A stretch of 64,000 nucleotides of DNA from Eriocheir sinensis (GCF_024679095.1 NW_026111624.1:62001-126000), one strand, 5' to 3'. Positions 1-15,920 are shown, counted from the first letter of the stretch. Program-made: numbers and translations. The notes: generated by a model not told the origin, from the sequence alone.

Positions 1-203
1 TCCAAATACACATTCTTTTATTGGTATTTTGTTTATTTATTTTAATTCGAATTTACGTTCTTCTATCGGATTTTTGTTTATTTATTTTGATACGAATTTT
101 TTTTTTTTTAGGTGTATATGATACATATATTTTTATACTTATTTACATAATTTTATATGTATTTAGAATATATATTTTCATAGAAATTTACTCTATATGT
201 ATA
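1..203 (+). repeat. Satellite block, + orientation (HOR variant B end)
   Basis: The window opens inside an array. The block matches 37,620-37,808 closely (TTCTTTTAT at the start, AGAAATTTACTCTATATG at the end). A run of 13 T at 97-109 replaces TTTTCATTTTTTT of the related copy at ~37,707-37,719 without changing length. It ends at the recurrent flip point around 190-210. Confidence 0.85.
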
Positions 204-923
204 TGTATAGAAAATACACATGAAATAATCTAAATTCGTATCGAAATAAATGAACAAAATACCGATAAAATAATGTAGTTTTGAATGAAAATTAATATAG
301 AAAATACACATAAAATAACGTAAACACAAATAAATATATACACATAAAATGTTTTGAATTTGAATGAAAATAGATATAGAAATAAACTTAAAATAAGGCA
401 AATTTATAATGAAATATATATACAAAATACACATAAAATAATGTAGATTTGTTTCAAAATGTATATACGAATACACATAAAATAACGTATATTTCTATAG
501 AAATATATGTACAAAATACACATGAAATGTTGTAAATACGTATGAAAATATATATACAAAATACACATTAAATAATGTTAATTATTGTCAAATAAATAAT
601 TAAAACATCAATAAAAGAATGAGTATTTTGTATGAAATATATATATTAATATACATAAAATAACGTAAATTTGTATAAAAATATATACAAAATACAATAA
701 AATAAGTTAAATTTGTATGAAAATAAATATACAAAATACACATAAAATTAAGCATTTTTTTTAAATACATATACAAAATACACATAAAATAATGTAAATT
801 TGAATGAAAATATATACAAAATACACATAAATTAACATAAATTTGTATAAAAATATAAAAATACTCATTAAATAATGAAAATTTGTATAAAAATATATAT
901 ACGAATACACATAAAATGGAGTA
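204..923 (-). repeat. Satellite block, - orientation
   Basis: About 16 monomers reading AAATACACATAAAATAA. It is closely related to 37,809-38,460 and to 45,189-45,850, which start at the same junction. It ends where AGTAAATATT runs into GTGTATATCTATTTTCATAC on the other strand. Confidence 0.85.
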
Positions 924-2560
924 AATATTGTGTATATCTATTTTCATACAAATACACATTCTTTTACTGATATTTTGTTTATTTATTTTGACACGAATTT
1001 ACATTATTTAATGTCTATTTTATATATATATTTTTATACGTGTTTACATCATTTGATGTGTATTTTGTATATATATTTCTATAGAAATCTACGTTGATTT
1101 ATGAGTATTCGTATATAGATTTTGATATAAATTTACACTGTTTTATGTGTATTTTGCATATTTTTTCAATACAAATTTACCTTATTGTATTTGCATTTTG
1201 TATATTAATTTTAATACAAATTTAATTATGCTATGTGTATTTTTGTATATGTATTTTTATAAAAATATGCTTTATTTTATGGGTATTTTGCATTTTTATT
1301 TTCATAAAAATTTACATTATTTTATTTATATTCTGTTTATTTTTTTTTAACAATTTTACATTATTCTATGTGTATTTTGTATATCTATTTTTATACGTAT
1401 TTACTTAATTTTATGTGTATTTTGTATATATATTTTTATAGAAATCTACGTTATTTTATATGTATTCGTATATATATTTTGAAACAAATTTACATTGTTT
1501 TATATGTATTTTTGCATATCTCTTTCAATACAAGTTTACCTTATTGTATGTGTATTTTGTATATTTATTTCAATACAAATTTAAATATTTTATGTGTATT
1601 TTGGTATATTTATTTTTATGAGAAATGCGCTATTTGATGGGAATTTTGCATCTTTATTTTCATACAAATTTACATTATTTTTTTTAATATTCGGTGTATT
1701 TATTTTGTTACGATTTCACATTATTCTATTTGTTTTTTGTATATATTTATTTTATACATATTTACTTTATTCAATGTGTATCTTGCATATATATTTCATT
1801 CAAATTTATTATCTATTATTTATCTACGTTATTTTATGTGTATTCGTATATATATTTTGAAACAAATTAACTTTGTTTGATATGTATTTTTGAATATCTC
1901 TTTCAATACATATTTACCTTACTGGATATGCATTTTGTGTATTTATTTCAATACAAATTTAAATATTTTATGTGTATTTTGGTATATATATTTTTATAAA
2001 AAATGCGCTATTTTATGGGAATTTTGCATCTTTCTTTTCAAACAAATTTACATTATTTTATTGATATTCTGTGTATTTATATTGATAGGATTTTACATTA
2101 TTCTATTTCTTTTTTGAATATATTTTTTTATACACATTTACATTATTTAATGAGTATCTTGCATATATATTTTATACAAATTTACGTTATTTTAAGTGTA
2201 TTTGTTTATATATTTTCATTCAAATTTACATTATTTTATGTGTATTTTGTATATGTATTTCAATACAAATTTACCTAATTTTATGTGTATTTTGTATATT
2301 TCTTTTCATACAAATTTTAAATATTTTTGTGTATTTTTGTATATAGTTTTATACAAATTTAGGTTATTTTATGTACGCATTTACATTATTTAATGTGTGT
2401 TTTGTATATATATATTTTTATGCAAATTTTCTTTATTTTATGTGCATTTTTGTACATATATTTTTTTAGAAATTTGCGTTATTTTATGTGTATTTGTATA
2501 TGTTTTCTCATACAAATTTACATTATTTTATTGCTATTTTGTTTATTTATTTTGATACGA
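924..2560 (+). repeat. Satellite block, + orientation (duplication copy 1)
   Basis: Starts at an ACACATTCTTTT monomer and runs through a variant B part (TTAATTTTAATAC near 1,207) into variant A. From ~1,001 it is the first copy of a ~2.2 kb duplication whose second copy starts at ~3,765. The block ends inside a TTTTGATACG monomer that switches abruptly to AATGAAAATAGATATAC on the opposite strand (2,553-2,575); the same switch is found in copy 2 at ~5,303. Confidence 0.85.
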
Positions 2561-3332
2561 ATGAAAATAGATATACAAAATATACATAAAATAAACTAAA
2601 GTTGTATTGAAATATATACAAAATACATAAATAATGTAAATTTGTATCAAAATATTTTAACAGATGCGCATAAAATAACGTAAATTTGTTTTAAAATATA
2701 CAAAATACATATTAAATAATGTAAATATGTATAAAAAAATATATACAAAACACAAATAGAATAATGTAAAATCGTATCAAAATAAATACACAGAATATTA
2801 ATAAAACAATGTAAATTTGTATGAAAATAAAGATGCAAAATAATAATTAAATAACGCATTTTTTTATAAAAATATATATACCAAAATACACATGAAAAAA
2901 TTAATTTGTATTTAAAAAAATATACAAAATACACATACAATAAGGTAAATCTGTATTGAAATAGATATACAAAATACATATAAAATAATGTAAATTTGTT
3001 TCAAAATATATATACGAATACACATAAAATAACGTAGATATGTATAAAAATATATATACAAAATATACATAAAATGAAGTAAATACGTATAAGAAAATGT
3101 ATACAAAATACACATAAAATAATGTAAATTCGTTTCAAAATAAATAAACAAAATACCAATAAAAGAATGTGTATTTGTATAAATATAAATATACAAAATA
3201 CACATAAAATAACGTAAATTTATATAAAACTATATACAAAAATACACAGAAGTAATTAAATTTGTATGAAAATATATACAAAATACTCACAAAATAAGCT
3301 AAATTTAAATTGAAATATATATACAAAATACA
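2561..3332 (-). repeat. Satellite block, - orientation (duplication copy 1, continued)
   Basis: Near-identical to 5,303-5,913 up to ~3,175: open frames of 110 and 70 codons translate identically in the two copies. After ~3,175 the two copies diverge at scattered positions. Confidence 0.85.
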
Positions 3333-3402
3333 CATATTTTGCATATCTATTTTCAAACAAATTTAAATTATTTTTGTGTATTTTTGTATATATTTATTTT
3401 TG
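3333..3402 (+). repeat. Short + satellite segment between two - blocks
   Basis: About 70 bp starting TATTTTGCATATCTATTTTC. It ends at GTTATACATAGAATAATG (3,402-3,419), a flip junction found again at 49,892 and 61,213 and inverted at 15,908. Confidence 0.75.
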
Positions 3403-3690
3403 TTATACATAGAATAATGTAAAATCGTATCAAAATAAGTACACAGAATATCAATAAAATAATTTAAATTTGTATGAAAATAAAGATGCAAAATACCCAT
3501 AAGATAAAGCATTTTTTTTAAATACATATACAAAAATACACATAGAATAATTAAATTTGTATTAAAATTAATATACAAAATGCACACATACAAAAAGGTA
3601 AATTTGTATTGAAAAAAAAAAACGCAAAATACAAATAAAACAGTGTAAATTTGTTTCAAAATATATACGAATACACATAAAATAACGTGT
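3403..3690 (-). repeat. Satellite block, - orientation, variant B
   Basis: Contains ATTAAAATTAATATAC and an A9 run at 3,613-3,621. It carries the rare AAGTACACAG variant also seen at ~49,925, which supports common descent of the two junction copies. Confidence 0.8.
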
Positions 3691-5302
3691 ATATTGTATA
3701 TCTATTTTAATACAAATACACATTCTTTTATTGAAATTTTGTTTATTTATTTTGACGCGAATTTACATTATTTAATGTCTATTTTATATATATATTTTTA
3801 TACGTGTTTACATCTTTTGATGTGTATTTTTTATATATATTTCTATAGAAATCTACGTTGATTTATGAGTATTCGTATATAGATTTTGATATAAATTTAC
3901 ACTGTTTTATGTGTATTTTGCATATTTTTTCAATACAAATTTACCTTATTGTATTTGCATTTTGTATATTAATTTTAATACAAATTTAATTATGCTATGT
4001 GTATTTTTGTATATGTATTTTATAAAATATGCTTTATTTTATGGGTATTTTGCATTTTATTTTCATAAAATTTACATTATTTTATTTATATTCTGTTTAT
4101 TTTTTAACAATTTTACATTATTCTATGTGTATTTTGTATATCTATTTTATACGTATTTACTTAATTTATGTGTATTTTGTATATATATTTTTATAGAAAT
4201 CTACGTTATTTTATATGTATTCGTATATATATTTTGAAACAAATTTACATTGTTTTATATGTATTTTTGCATATCTCTTTCAATACAAGTTTACCTTATT
4301 ATGTGTATTTTGTATATTTATTTCAATACAAATTTAAATATTTTATGTGTATTTTGGTATATTTATTTTATGAGAAATGCGCTATTTGATGGAATTTTGC
4401 ATCTTTATTTTCATACAAATTTACATTATTTTTTAATATTCGTGTATTTATTTTGTTACGATTTCACATTATTCTATTGGTTATTTGTAGATATTTATTT
4501 TCTACATATTTACTTTATGCAAGTTGTCTCTAGCATATATATTTCATTCAAATTTATTATCTATTATTTATCTACGTTATTTTATGTGTATTCGTATATA
4601 TATTTTGAAACAAATTAACTTTGTTTGATATGTATTTTTGAATATCTCTTTCAATACATATTTACCTTACTGGATATGCATTTTGTGTATTTATTTCAAT
4701 ACAAATTTAAATATTTTATGTGTATTTTGGTATATATATTTTTATAAAAAATGCGCTATTTTATGGGAATTTTGCATCTTTCTTTTCAAACAAATTTACA
4801 TTATTTTATTGATATTCTGTGTATTTATATTGATAGGATTTTACATTATTCTATTTCTTTTTTGAATATATTTTTTTATACACATTTACATTATTTAATG
4901 AGTATCTTGCATATATATTTTATACAAATTTACGTTATTTTAAGTGTATTTGTTTATATATTTTCATTAAAATTTACATTATTTTATGTATTTTGTATAT
5001 GTATTTCAATACAAATTTACCTAATTTTATGTGTATTTTGTATATTTCTTTTCATACAAATTTTAAATATTTTGTGTATTTTGTATATAGTTTTATACAA
5101 ATTTAGGTTATTTATGTACGCATTTACATTATTTAATGTGTGTTTGTATATATATATTTTATGCAAATTTTCTTTATTTTATGTGCATTTTGTACATATA
5201 TTTTTTAAAAATTTGCGTTATTTTATGTGTATTTGTATATGTTTTCTCATACAAATTTACATTATTTTATTGCTATTTTGTTTATTTATTTTGATACGAA
5301 TG
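3691..5302 (+). repeat. Satellite block, + orientation (duplication copy 2, low-quality patch)
   Basis: Second copy of 924-2,560. From ~4,015 to ~5,220 almost every T or A run is one to three bases shorter than in copy 1; for example the T9 run at 1,340-1,348 is T6 at ~4,100. Between 4,475 and 4,545 there are also several unmatched substitutions. Outside this patch the copies agree well, which points to sequence-quality trouble rather than age. Confidence 0.85.
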
Positions 5303-8300
5303 AAAATAGATATACAAAATATACATAAAATAAACTAAAGTTGTATTGAAATATATATACAAAATACATAAAATAATGTAAATTTGTATCAAAATATTTT
5401 AACAGATGCGCATAAAATAACGTAAATTTGTTTTAAAATATACAAAATACATATTAAATAATGTAAATATGTATAAAAAAATATATACAAAACACAAATA
5501 GAATAATGTAAAATCGTATCAAAATAAATACACAGAATATTAATAAAACAATGTAAATTTGTATGAAAATAAAGATGCAAAATAATAATTAAATAACGCA
5601 TTTTTTTATAAAAATATATATACCAAAATACACATGAAAAAATTAATTTGTATTTAAAAAAATATACAAAATACACATACAATAAGGTAAATCTGTATTG
5701 AAATAGATATACAAAATACATATAAAATAATGTAAATTTGTTTCAAAATATATATACGAATACACATAAAATAACGTAGATATGTATAAAAATATATATA
5801 CAAAATATACATAAAATGAAGTAAATACGTATAAGAAAATGTATACAAAATACACATAAAATAATGTAAATTCGTTTCAAAATAAATAAACAAAATACCA
5901 ATAAAAGAATGTGTATTTTTATAAATATAAATTTACAAAATACACATAAAATAACGTAAATTTGTGTAAAACTATATACAAAAATACACAGAAGTTATTA
6001 AATTCGTATGAAAATAGATATACAAAATACAGATAAAATAAGCTAAATTTGAATTGAAATGTATATACAAAATACATAAAATAATGTAAATTTGTATCAA
6101 AATATTTATAAAAATACATATAATAACGTAAATTTGTTTAAAAATATATAAACAAAATACACATTAAGTAATGTAAATACGTATAAAAAACATGAACAAA
6201 ATACACATATAATCATGTAATTCGTATCAAACTAAATAAACAAAATATCAATAAAATAATGTAAATTTGTATGAGAAAACATATACAAATACATATAAAA
6301 TAACGCTAATTTCCATAAAATTATATGTCCAAAAATGAACGTAAAATAAAGCACCTTTGGATAAAAATATATATACAAAACACACATTAAATAATGTAAA
6401 TGCGTACATAAAATAACCTAAATTTGTATAAAACTATATACAAAAATACACAAAAATAATTTAAATTTGTATGAAAAGAAATATTCAAAATACACATAAA
6501 ATTCGGTTAATTTGTATTGAAATACATATACAAAATACATATAAAATAATGTAAATTTGAAAGAAAATATATAAACAAATACACATATAATAACGTAAAT
6601 TTCTATGAAATATATATTCAAAATACACATTAAATAATGTAAATATATATAAAAAAATATATACAAAACACAAATAGTATTATGTAAAATCGTATCAAAA
6701 TATATACACAGAATATTAATAAAATTATGTAAATTTGTATGAAAATTAAGATGCAAAATACCTATAAAATAACGCATTTTTTAAAAAATTATTGATACCA
6801 AAATACACATAAAATATTTGAATTTGTATTAAAACAAATATACAAAATGCACATACAATAAGGTAAATTTGTATTGAAATAGATATGCAAAATACATATA
6901 AAATAATGTAAATTTGTTTCAAAATATATATACGAATACACATAAAGTAACGTAGACTTCTTTAAAAATACATATACAAAATACACATAATATTAAGTAA
7001 ATACGTATAAAATAAATGTATACAAAATACACATAAAATAATGTAAATTCGTATAAATGTAAATAAACAATATACCAATAAAAGAATGTGTATTTGTATA
7101 AATATAAATATACAAAATGCACATAAAATAACGTAAATTTATATAAATCTATATAAATAAAATAACGCAAATTTCTATAAAAATATATGTACAAAAATGA
7201 ACATAAAATAAATTTGCATAAAAATATATATACAAAACACACTTTAGATAATGTAATTGAGTATAAAAATATGTATACAAAATACCTATGAAATGATCTA
7301 AATTCGTAACGAATTAAATTAAGAAAATATCAATCAAATAATGTAGTTTTGGATGAAAATATATATACAAAATACACATAAAATAACCTAAATACAAATA
7401 CAAATATACACATAAAATAATTTAAAATTGAATGAAATAAATATACAAAATAAACATAAAATAAGGTAAATTTGTAATGAAATATATGAAAAAATACACA
7501 TAAAATAATATAAATTTGTATGAAAATATATTTACAAATACACATTAAATAACATGAATTTGTATAAAATTTGTATCAAAATGCATACTTATACACACAA
7601 TAAAATAACGTAATTTTTTTATGAAAATGTATATACAAAATACACATAAAATAATTTAAATACGTAGAAAAATATATATACAAAAAACACATAAAATGAT
7701 GTAAATTTGTATGAAAATATATAAACAAATACACATAAAATAATGTAAATTTGGATAAAATATATTTACAAAATAAACATTAAATAATGTAAATATGTAT
7801 AAAAAAATATACAAAATACACATAGAATAATGTTAAATCGTATCAAAAAAAATAAAGAGAATATCAATAAAATAATGTAAATTTGTATGAAAATAAAGAT
7901 GCAAAACATCCATATAATAACGCATATTTGCATAAAAATATACATACAAAAATACACATAAAATAGTTAAATTTGTATTAAAATAAATATACAAAATGCA
8001 CGTACAATAAAGTAAATTGGTATTGAAATAGATATGCAAAATACACATCAATAATGTAAATTTGTATCAAAATATATATACGAATACTCATAAAATAGAG
8101 TAAATTTCTATGAAAATATACATACAAAATAGATATACAAAATACACATATAACTAGTTAAATTTGTATTTAAATACATGTACAAAAAAATAAAAAAATA
8201 AAAATATATACAAAACACATATAAAATAATGTAAAATCGTATCAAAATAAATACAGAAAATATTAATAAAATAATGTAAATTTGTATGAAAATTAAGATG

Positions 8301-8690
8301 CAAAATACTCATAAAATAACGCATTTTTTATAAAAATATATATACGAAAAAACATAAAATATTTGATTTTGTATTAAAATAAATAGATATACAAAATACA
8401 CATAAAATAAGCTAAATTTGAATTGAAATATATATATAAAATACATAAAATAATGTAAATTTGTATCAAAATACCTATACAAATACACATATAATACCGT
8501 AAATTTGTATAAAAATATATAAACAAAATACATATTAAATAATGTAAATACGTATAAAAAATGTAAAAAATACACAAATAATCATGTAATTCGTATAAAA
8601 TTAAATAGACAAAATACCAATAAAATAATGCAAATTTCTATGAGAAAACATATACAAAATACACATAAATAACGCAAATATGAATAAAAA
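5303..8690 (-). repeat. Long satellite block, - orientation
   Basis: About 75 monomers. Its first ~610 bp belong to the 2.2 kb duplication. The section 7,250-8,690 (with the unusual words AAATACAAATACAAATATAC near 7,392 and TTAAAATTGAATGAAAT near 7,421) resembles 39,220-41,400 and leads into the same AT-only turn at ~8,690/41,410. Confidence 0.85.
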
Positions 8691-8733
8691 TATATATAAT
8701 ATAATATATTTTTATACATATTTAAAATATTTA

Positions 8734-8736
<3 letters not shown>
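8691..8736 (+). repeat. Satellite flank of the (TA)n/retrotransposon insertion
   Basis: An AT-only turn from - to + orientation, ending TATTTAATGTATA. The same flank without the insertion is at 41,411-41,460. Confidence 0.75.
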
Positions 8737-8791
<55 letters not shown>

Positions 8792-8792
8792 A

Positions 8793-8847
<55 letters not shown>
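8737..8847. repeat. (TA)n microsatellite with TATC interruption
   Basis: About 110 bp of TA dinucleotides, interrupted by TATCTATC around 8,787-8,794. It directly abuts the 3' end of the retrotransposon, whose minus-strand tail reads GCTGTAAAAAAATAATATAT. It may be the element's own tail extended by slippage, or half of a target (TA)n; sequence alone does not decide. Confidence 0.95.
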
Positions 8848-8851
<4 letters not shown>

Positions 8852-8965
8852 TTTTTACAGCAAAGGAGACAGTTCAAGGGCACACAAAAAGCAAACATTA
8901 ATGAAAAAAAAAGCCCGCTACTCACTGCTCCTAAAAAGAATCCAAAGAGGTGGCCGAAAGATAGG
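8848..8965 (-). other. Retrotransposon 3' UTR and A-rich tail
   Basis: Sequence between the RT stop codon and the (TA)n. On the minus strand it carries GAGCAGTGAGTAGCGGGC, a T-run at 8,905-8,913, CCTTGAACTGTCTCC, and ends GCTGTAAAAAAATAATA. The ending suits 3'-end recognition by the element's RT, but no hairpin is obvious. Confidence 0.6.
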
Positions 8966-10436
<1,471 letters not shown>

Positions 10437-10958
10437 ATGAAACAATGTAAATTTGTATGAAAATAAAGATGCAAAATACCCATTAAATAACGCATTTTTT
10501 ATAAAAATATATATACCAAAATACACATGAAAAAATTAATTTGTATTAAAATATTTATACAAAATACACTTACAATAAGGTAAATCTGCATTGAAATAGA
10601 TATGCAAAATACATATAAAACAATGTAAATTTGTTTCAAAATATATATACGAATACACATAAAATAACGTAGATTTGTATAAAAAGATATATACAAAATA
10701 CACATAAAATGAAGTAAATACGTATAAGAAAATGTATACAAAATACACATAAAATAATGTAAATTCGTATCAAAATAAAAAACAAAATACCAATAAAAGA
10801 ATGTGTATTTGTATAAGTATAAATATACAAAATACACATAAAATAACTTAAATTTGTATAAAACTATACAAAAATACACAGAATTAATTAAATTCGTGAA
10901 AATAGATATACAAAATACAGATAAAATAAGCTAAATTTGAATGTATATACAAAATACA
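10437..10958 (-). repeat. Satellite block, - orientation
   Basis: HOR variant A read backwards from the AATGCG monomer to the AAGCTAAATTTGAA monomer. The last monomers are shortened (AATTCGTGAAAATAG near 10,889). Confidence 0.8.
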
Positions 10959-11592
10959 ATATTTTATGTGTATATTTGATTTTAGGTTATTTTATGTGTA
11001 TTTTGTATATATATTTTCATCCAAAATTACATTATTTTATTGGTATTTTCTTAATTTAATTCGACACGAATTTAGATTATTTCATAGGTATTTTCTATAC
11101 ATATTTTTATACTCATTTACATTATCTAATGTGTGTTTTGTATATATATTTTTATGCAAATTTATTTTATGTTCATTTTTGTTCATATATTTTTATAGAA
11201 ATTTGCGTTATTTTATGAATATAGTTTTATATAAATTTACTTTATTTTATGTGCATTTTGTATATTTATATTTATACAAATACACATTCTTTTATTGGTA
11301 TATTGTTTATTTACATTTATACGAATTTACATTATTTTATGTGTATTTTGTATACATTTTTTTATACGTATTTACTTGATGTTATGTGTATTTTGTATAT
11401 GTATTTTTATAGAAATCTACGTTATTTTATGTGTATTCGTATATATATTTTGAAACAAATTTACATTATTTAATATGTATTTTGCATATCTATTTCAATA
11501 CAAATTTACCTTATTGTATGTGCATTTTGTATATCTATTTTAATACAAATTGAAATATTTTATGTGTATTTTGGTATCAATAATTTTATAAA
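10959..11592 (+). repeat. Satellite block, + orientation
   Basis: Starts with ATTTTATGTGTATATTTG and the TTTAGGTTATTTTATG word. It is related to 24,950-25,600 (+) and inverted at 6,750-7,400, 38,760-39,370, 47,690-48,310 (-). It ends TATCAATAATTTTATAAA. Confidence 0.8.
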
Positions 11593-12410
11593 AAAACGTA
11601 AATTTGTATAAAAAAATTTGTACAAAACACAAATAGAATAATGTAAAATCGTATCAAAATAAATACACAGAATATTAATAAAATAATGTAAATTTGTATG
11701 AAAATAAAGAAGCAAAATACCAATAAAATAACGCATTTTTTTAATTTATAAAAATATATATACGAAAATACACATCAAAAAATTAAATTTGTATTAAAAT
11801 AAATATACAAAAAACACATACAATAAGGTAAATTTGTATTAAAAAAGATATGCAAAATACATATAAAACAATGTAAATTTGTTTCAAAATATATATACAA
11901 ATACACATAAAATAACGTAGATTTCTATAAATATATATATACAAAATACACATAAAATGAAGTAAATACGCATAAAAAAATGTATACAAAATAAAATAAT
12001 GTAAATTCGTATCAAAATAAATAAACAAAATACCAATAAAAGAATGTGTATTTGTATGAATATAAATATACAAAATACACATAAAATAACGTAAATTTAT
12101 ATAAAACTATATACAAAAATACACAGAAGTAATTAAATTTGTATGAAAATATATACAAAATACACGATATAAGCTAAATTTGAATTGAAATATATATACA
12201 AAATACATGAAATAAAGTAAATTTGTATTAAAATATTTATACAAATACACATATAATAACGTAAATTTGTATGAAAATATATAAACAAAATACACATTAA
12301 ATAATGTAAATACGTATAAAAAATATGTACAAAATACACATATAATCATGTAATTCGTATCAAAATAAATAAACAAAATACCAATAAAATAATATAAATT
12401 TGTATGAGTA
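11593..12410 (-). repeat. Satellite block, - orientation
   Basis: Variant A in reverse, including CACAAATAGAATAATG and AAGAAGCAAAATACC. It ends at the recurrent AACGTGTATGTTGCAT junction (12,411-12,426). Confidence 0.8.
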
Positions 12411-13477
12411 AACGTGTATGTTGCATATTTTTTCAATACAAATTTAACTTACTATATACGCATTTTGTATATTAATTTTAATACAAAATTTAATTATTCA
12501 ATGTGTATTTTGTATCTGTATTTTTATAAACATATGCTTTATTTTTTGGGTATTTTGCATCTTTATTTTCATAAAAATTTACTTTACTTTATTGATATTC
12601 TGCTCATTCATTTTGATACAAATTGACATTATTCTATGTGTATTTTGTATATATTTTTCATACAAATTTACTTTATTTTATGTGTATTTGTTTATATATT
12701 TTGGCATAAATTTACAATATTTTATGGGTATTTTGTATATACATTTCAAAAGAAATTTACCTAGTTTTATGTGTATTTTGTATATCTATTTTCATACAAA
12801 CTCAAATTATTTCTATGTATTTTTTGTATATATTTTAATACAAATTTTAGTTATGTTATGTGTATTTTGTAAATTTATTTTCATTCAAATATATATTATT
12901 TTATTGGTGTTTTGTTGATTTATATTGATACGAATTTACATTATTTATATGTACTTTGTATATATATTTTTATACGATTTTACATTATTTAATATTTATT
13001 TTGAATATATATTTTTATACAAATTCATGGTATTTTATGTGTATTTTTATATATATTTACATATAAATTTACATTTTATGTATTTTGTACATATATTTTT
13101 TTACAAATCTACCTTATTTTATGTTTATTTTGTATGTGTATTTTGTATATTTATATTTATCCAAATACACATTCTTTTATTGGTATTTTGTTTATTTATT
13201 TTAATTCGAATTTACATTATTTTATGTGTATTTTGTATACATTTTTTTATACGTATTTACGTAATTTTATGTGTATTTTGTATATATATTTTTATAGAAA
13301 TCTACGTTTTTTATTTGTATTCGTATATATATTTTGAAACAAATTTACATTGTTTTAATGTATTTTTGCATATCTCTTTCAATACAAATTTACCTTATTG
13401 TATGTGCATTTTGTATATTTATTTCATTGCAAATTTAAATATTTTATGTGTATTTTGGCATATATATTTTTATAAGA
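12411..13477 (+). repeat. Satellite block, + orientation
   Basis: Starts at AACGTGTATGTTGCAT. Close relatives are 17,372-18,446 (+) and, inverted, 58,334-59,400. It ends at the TATAAGATTACGAAAATTTG flip, which matches ~18,440 and the inverted site near 58,325. Confidence 0.8.
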
Positions 13478-14634
13478 TTACGAAAATTTGAATAAAAATA
13501 TATACAAAAAACAAAAAAATTTTTTTCAATTTGTATGAAAATACACATATAATTAGTTAAATTTGTATTTAAATACATGTACAAAATACACATAACATAA
13601 TGTAAATTTGTATGAAATGAAAACAAATTCACATAAAATTCTCGTCAAAATAAATAAACAAAATAACAATAAAAGAATGTGTATTTGTATGAAAATAAAT
13701 ATACAAAATACACATAAAATTAGGTAAATTTGTATTGAAATACATACACAAAATACACATAAAATAATGTAAATTTGAATGAAAATACATAAACAAATAC
13801 ACTTAAAATAACGTAAATTTGTATAAAAAAATATGTTCAAAACACAAATAGAATAATGTAAAATCGTATCAAAATAAATACACAGAATATTAATAAGATA
13901 ATGTAAATTTGTATGAAAATAAAGAAGCAAAACCCCATAAAATAACGCATTTTTTTTATTTATAAAACTATATATACCAAAATACACATCAAAAAGTTAA
14001 ATTTGTATTAAAATAAATATACAAAAAACACATACAATAAGGTAAATTTGTATTGAAATAGATATGCAAAATACATATAAAACAATGTAAATTTGTTTCA
14101 AAATATATATACGAATACACATAAAATAACGTAGATTTCTATAAAAATATATATACAAAATACACATAAAATGAAGTAAATACGTATAAAAAAATGTATA
14201 CAAAATACACATAAAATAATGTAAACTCGTATCAAAATAAATAAACAAAATACCAATAAAAGAATGTGTATTTGTATAAATATAAATATACAAAATACAC
14301 ATAAAATAACGTAAATTTATATAAAACTATATACAAAAATACACAGAAGTAATTAAATTTGTATGAAAATATATACAAAATACACACAAAATAAGCTAAA
14401 TTTGAATTGAAATATATATACAAAATACATGAAATAAAGTAAATTTGTATCAAAATATTTATACAAATACACATATAAAAACGAAAATTTGTATGAAAAT
14501 ATATAAACAAAATACACATTAAATAATTATAAATACGTATAAAGAAATATGTAGAAAATACACATATAATCATGTAATTCGTATCAAAATAAATAACCAA
14601 AATACCAATAAAATAATATAAATTTGTATGAGTA
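13478..14634 (-). repeat. Satellite block, - orientation
   Basis: HOR variants in reverse, ending at the second AACGTGTATGTTGCAT junction (14,635-14,650). An inverted counterpart is 57,087-58,330. Confidence 0.8.
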
Positions 14635-15920
14635 AACGTGTATGTTGCATATTTTTTCAATATAAATTTATCTTATTATATACGCATTTTGTATATTAAT
14701 TTTAATATATGTGTATATGAATATATATTTTGATACAAGTTTACATTATTTTATGTATTTTATATATTTATTTAAATTCAAATTTATATTATTTTATGTA
14801 TATTGTATTTCAATATTCATACAAATTTAATTATTTTTGTTTATTTTTGTATATAGTTTTATACAATTTTACGTTATTTTATGTGTATTTTGTATATTTA
14901 TATTTATACAAGTAAACATTCTTTTATTGGCATTTAGTTTATTTATTTTGACACGAATTTACATTATTTTATGTGTATTTTGTATACATTTTCTTATACG
15001 TATTTACTTCATTTTATGTGTAATTGTATATATATTTTTATTGAAATCTACGTTATTTTATGTGTATTCGTATATATATTTTGAAACAAATTTACATTGT
15101 TTTTTGTGTATTATGCATATCTATTTCAATACAAATTTACCTTATTGTATGTGCATTTTGTATATTTATTGTAATACAAATTTAAATATTTTATGTCTAT
15201 TTTGGTATATATATTTTCATAAAAAATGCGTTGTTTTATGGGTATTTTGCATCTTTATTTTCATACAAATTTACATTATTTTATTAATATTCTGTGTATT
15301 TATTTTGATACTATTTTACATTATTCTATTTGTGTTTTGTATATATTTTTTTTACATATTTACATTATTTAATGTGTATTTTCTATATATATTTCATACA
15401 AATTTACGTTATTTTAAGTGTATTTGTTTATATATTTTCATTCAAATTTGCATGATTTTATGTGTATTTTGTATATGTATTTCAATAGAAATTTAACTAT
15501 ATTATGTGTATTCTGTATATATATTTTTATTCAAATTTAAATTATTTTTGTGTATTTTTTTTAAGAGTTTTATACAAATTTACAATATTTTATGTGTATT
15601 TTGTAAATCTATTTTCATACAAATACACATTCTTTTATTGATATTTTATATATTTATTTTGATGCGAATTTACATTATTTAATGTGTATTGTGTATATAT
15701 ATTTTTATACGTATTTACGTCATCCGTATTGTATGTGTGCATTTTGTATATTAATTTTAATACAAATTTAATTATTCTATGTGTATTTTTGTATATGTAT
15801 TTTTAAAAAAAAATATGCCTTATCTTATGAGTATTTTGCATCTTTATTTTCATACAAATTTAAATTATTTTATTGATATTCTGTGTACTTATTTTGATAC
15901 GATTTTACATTATTCTATGT
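14635..15920 (+). repeat. Satellite block, + orientation
   Basis: Carries the shortened ATATATGTGTATATGAATAT join near 14,706, shared in inverted form with ~57,000 and ~19,935. The part from 14,745 resembles 36,010-36,910 and shows what the (TA)n at 36,169 replaced. It ends at the inverted CATTATTCTATGTATAAC junction (15,908-15,925). Confidence 0.8.

Noticed and set aside
14837..15496. Open frame of 219 codons, and similar long frames such as 33,214-33,843 (209 codons)
   Set aside because: They are translations of the 45 bp satellite. Unit length is divisible by three and some frames lack stops, so frames stay open by chance. The products are periodic, F/Y/I/L/C-rich, and appear on both strands with no conserved domain.
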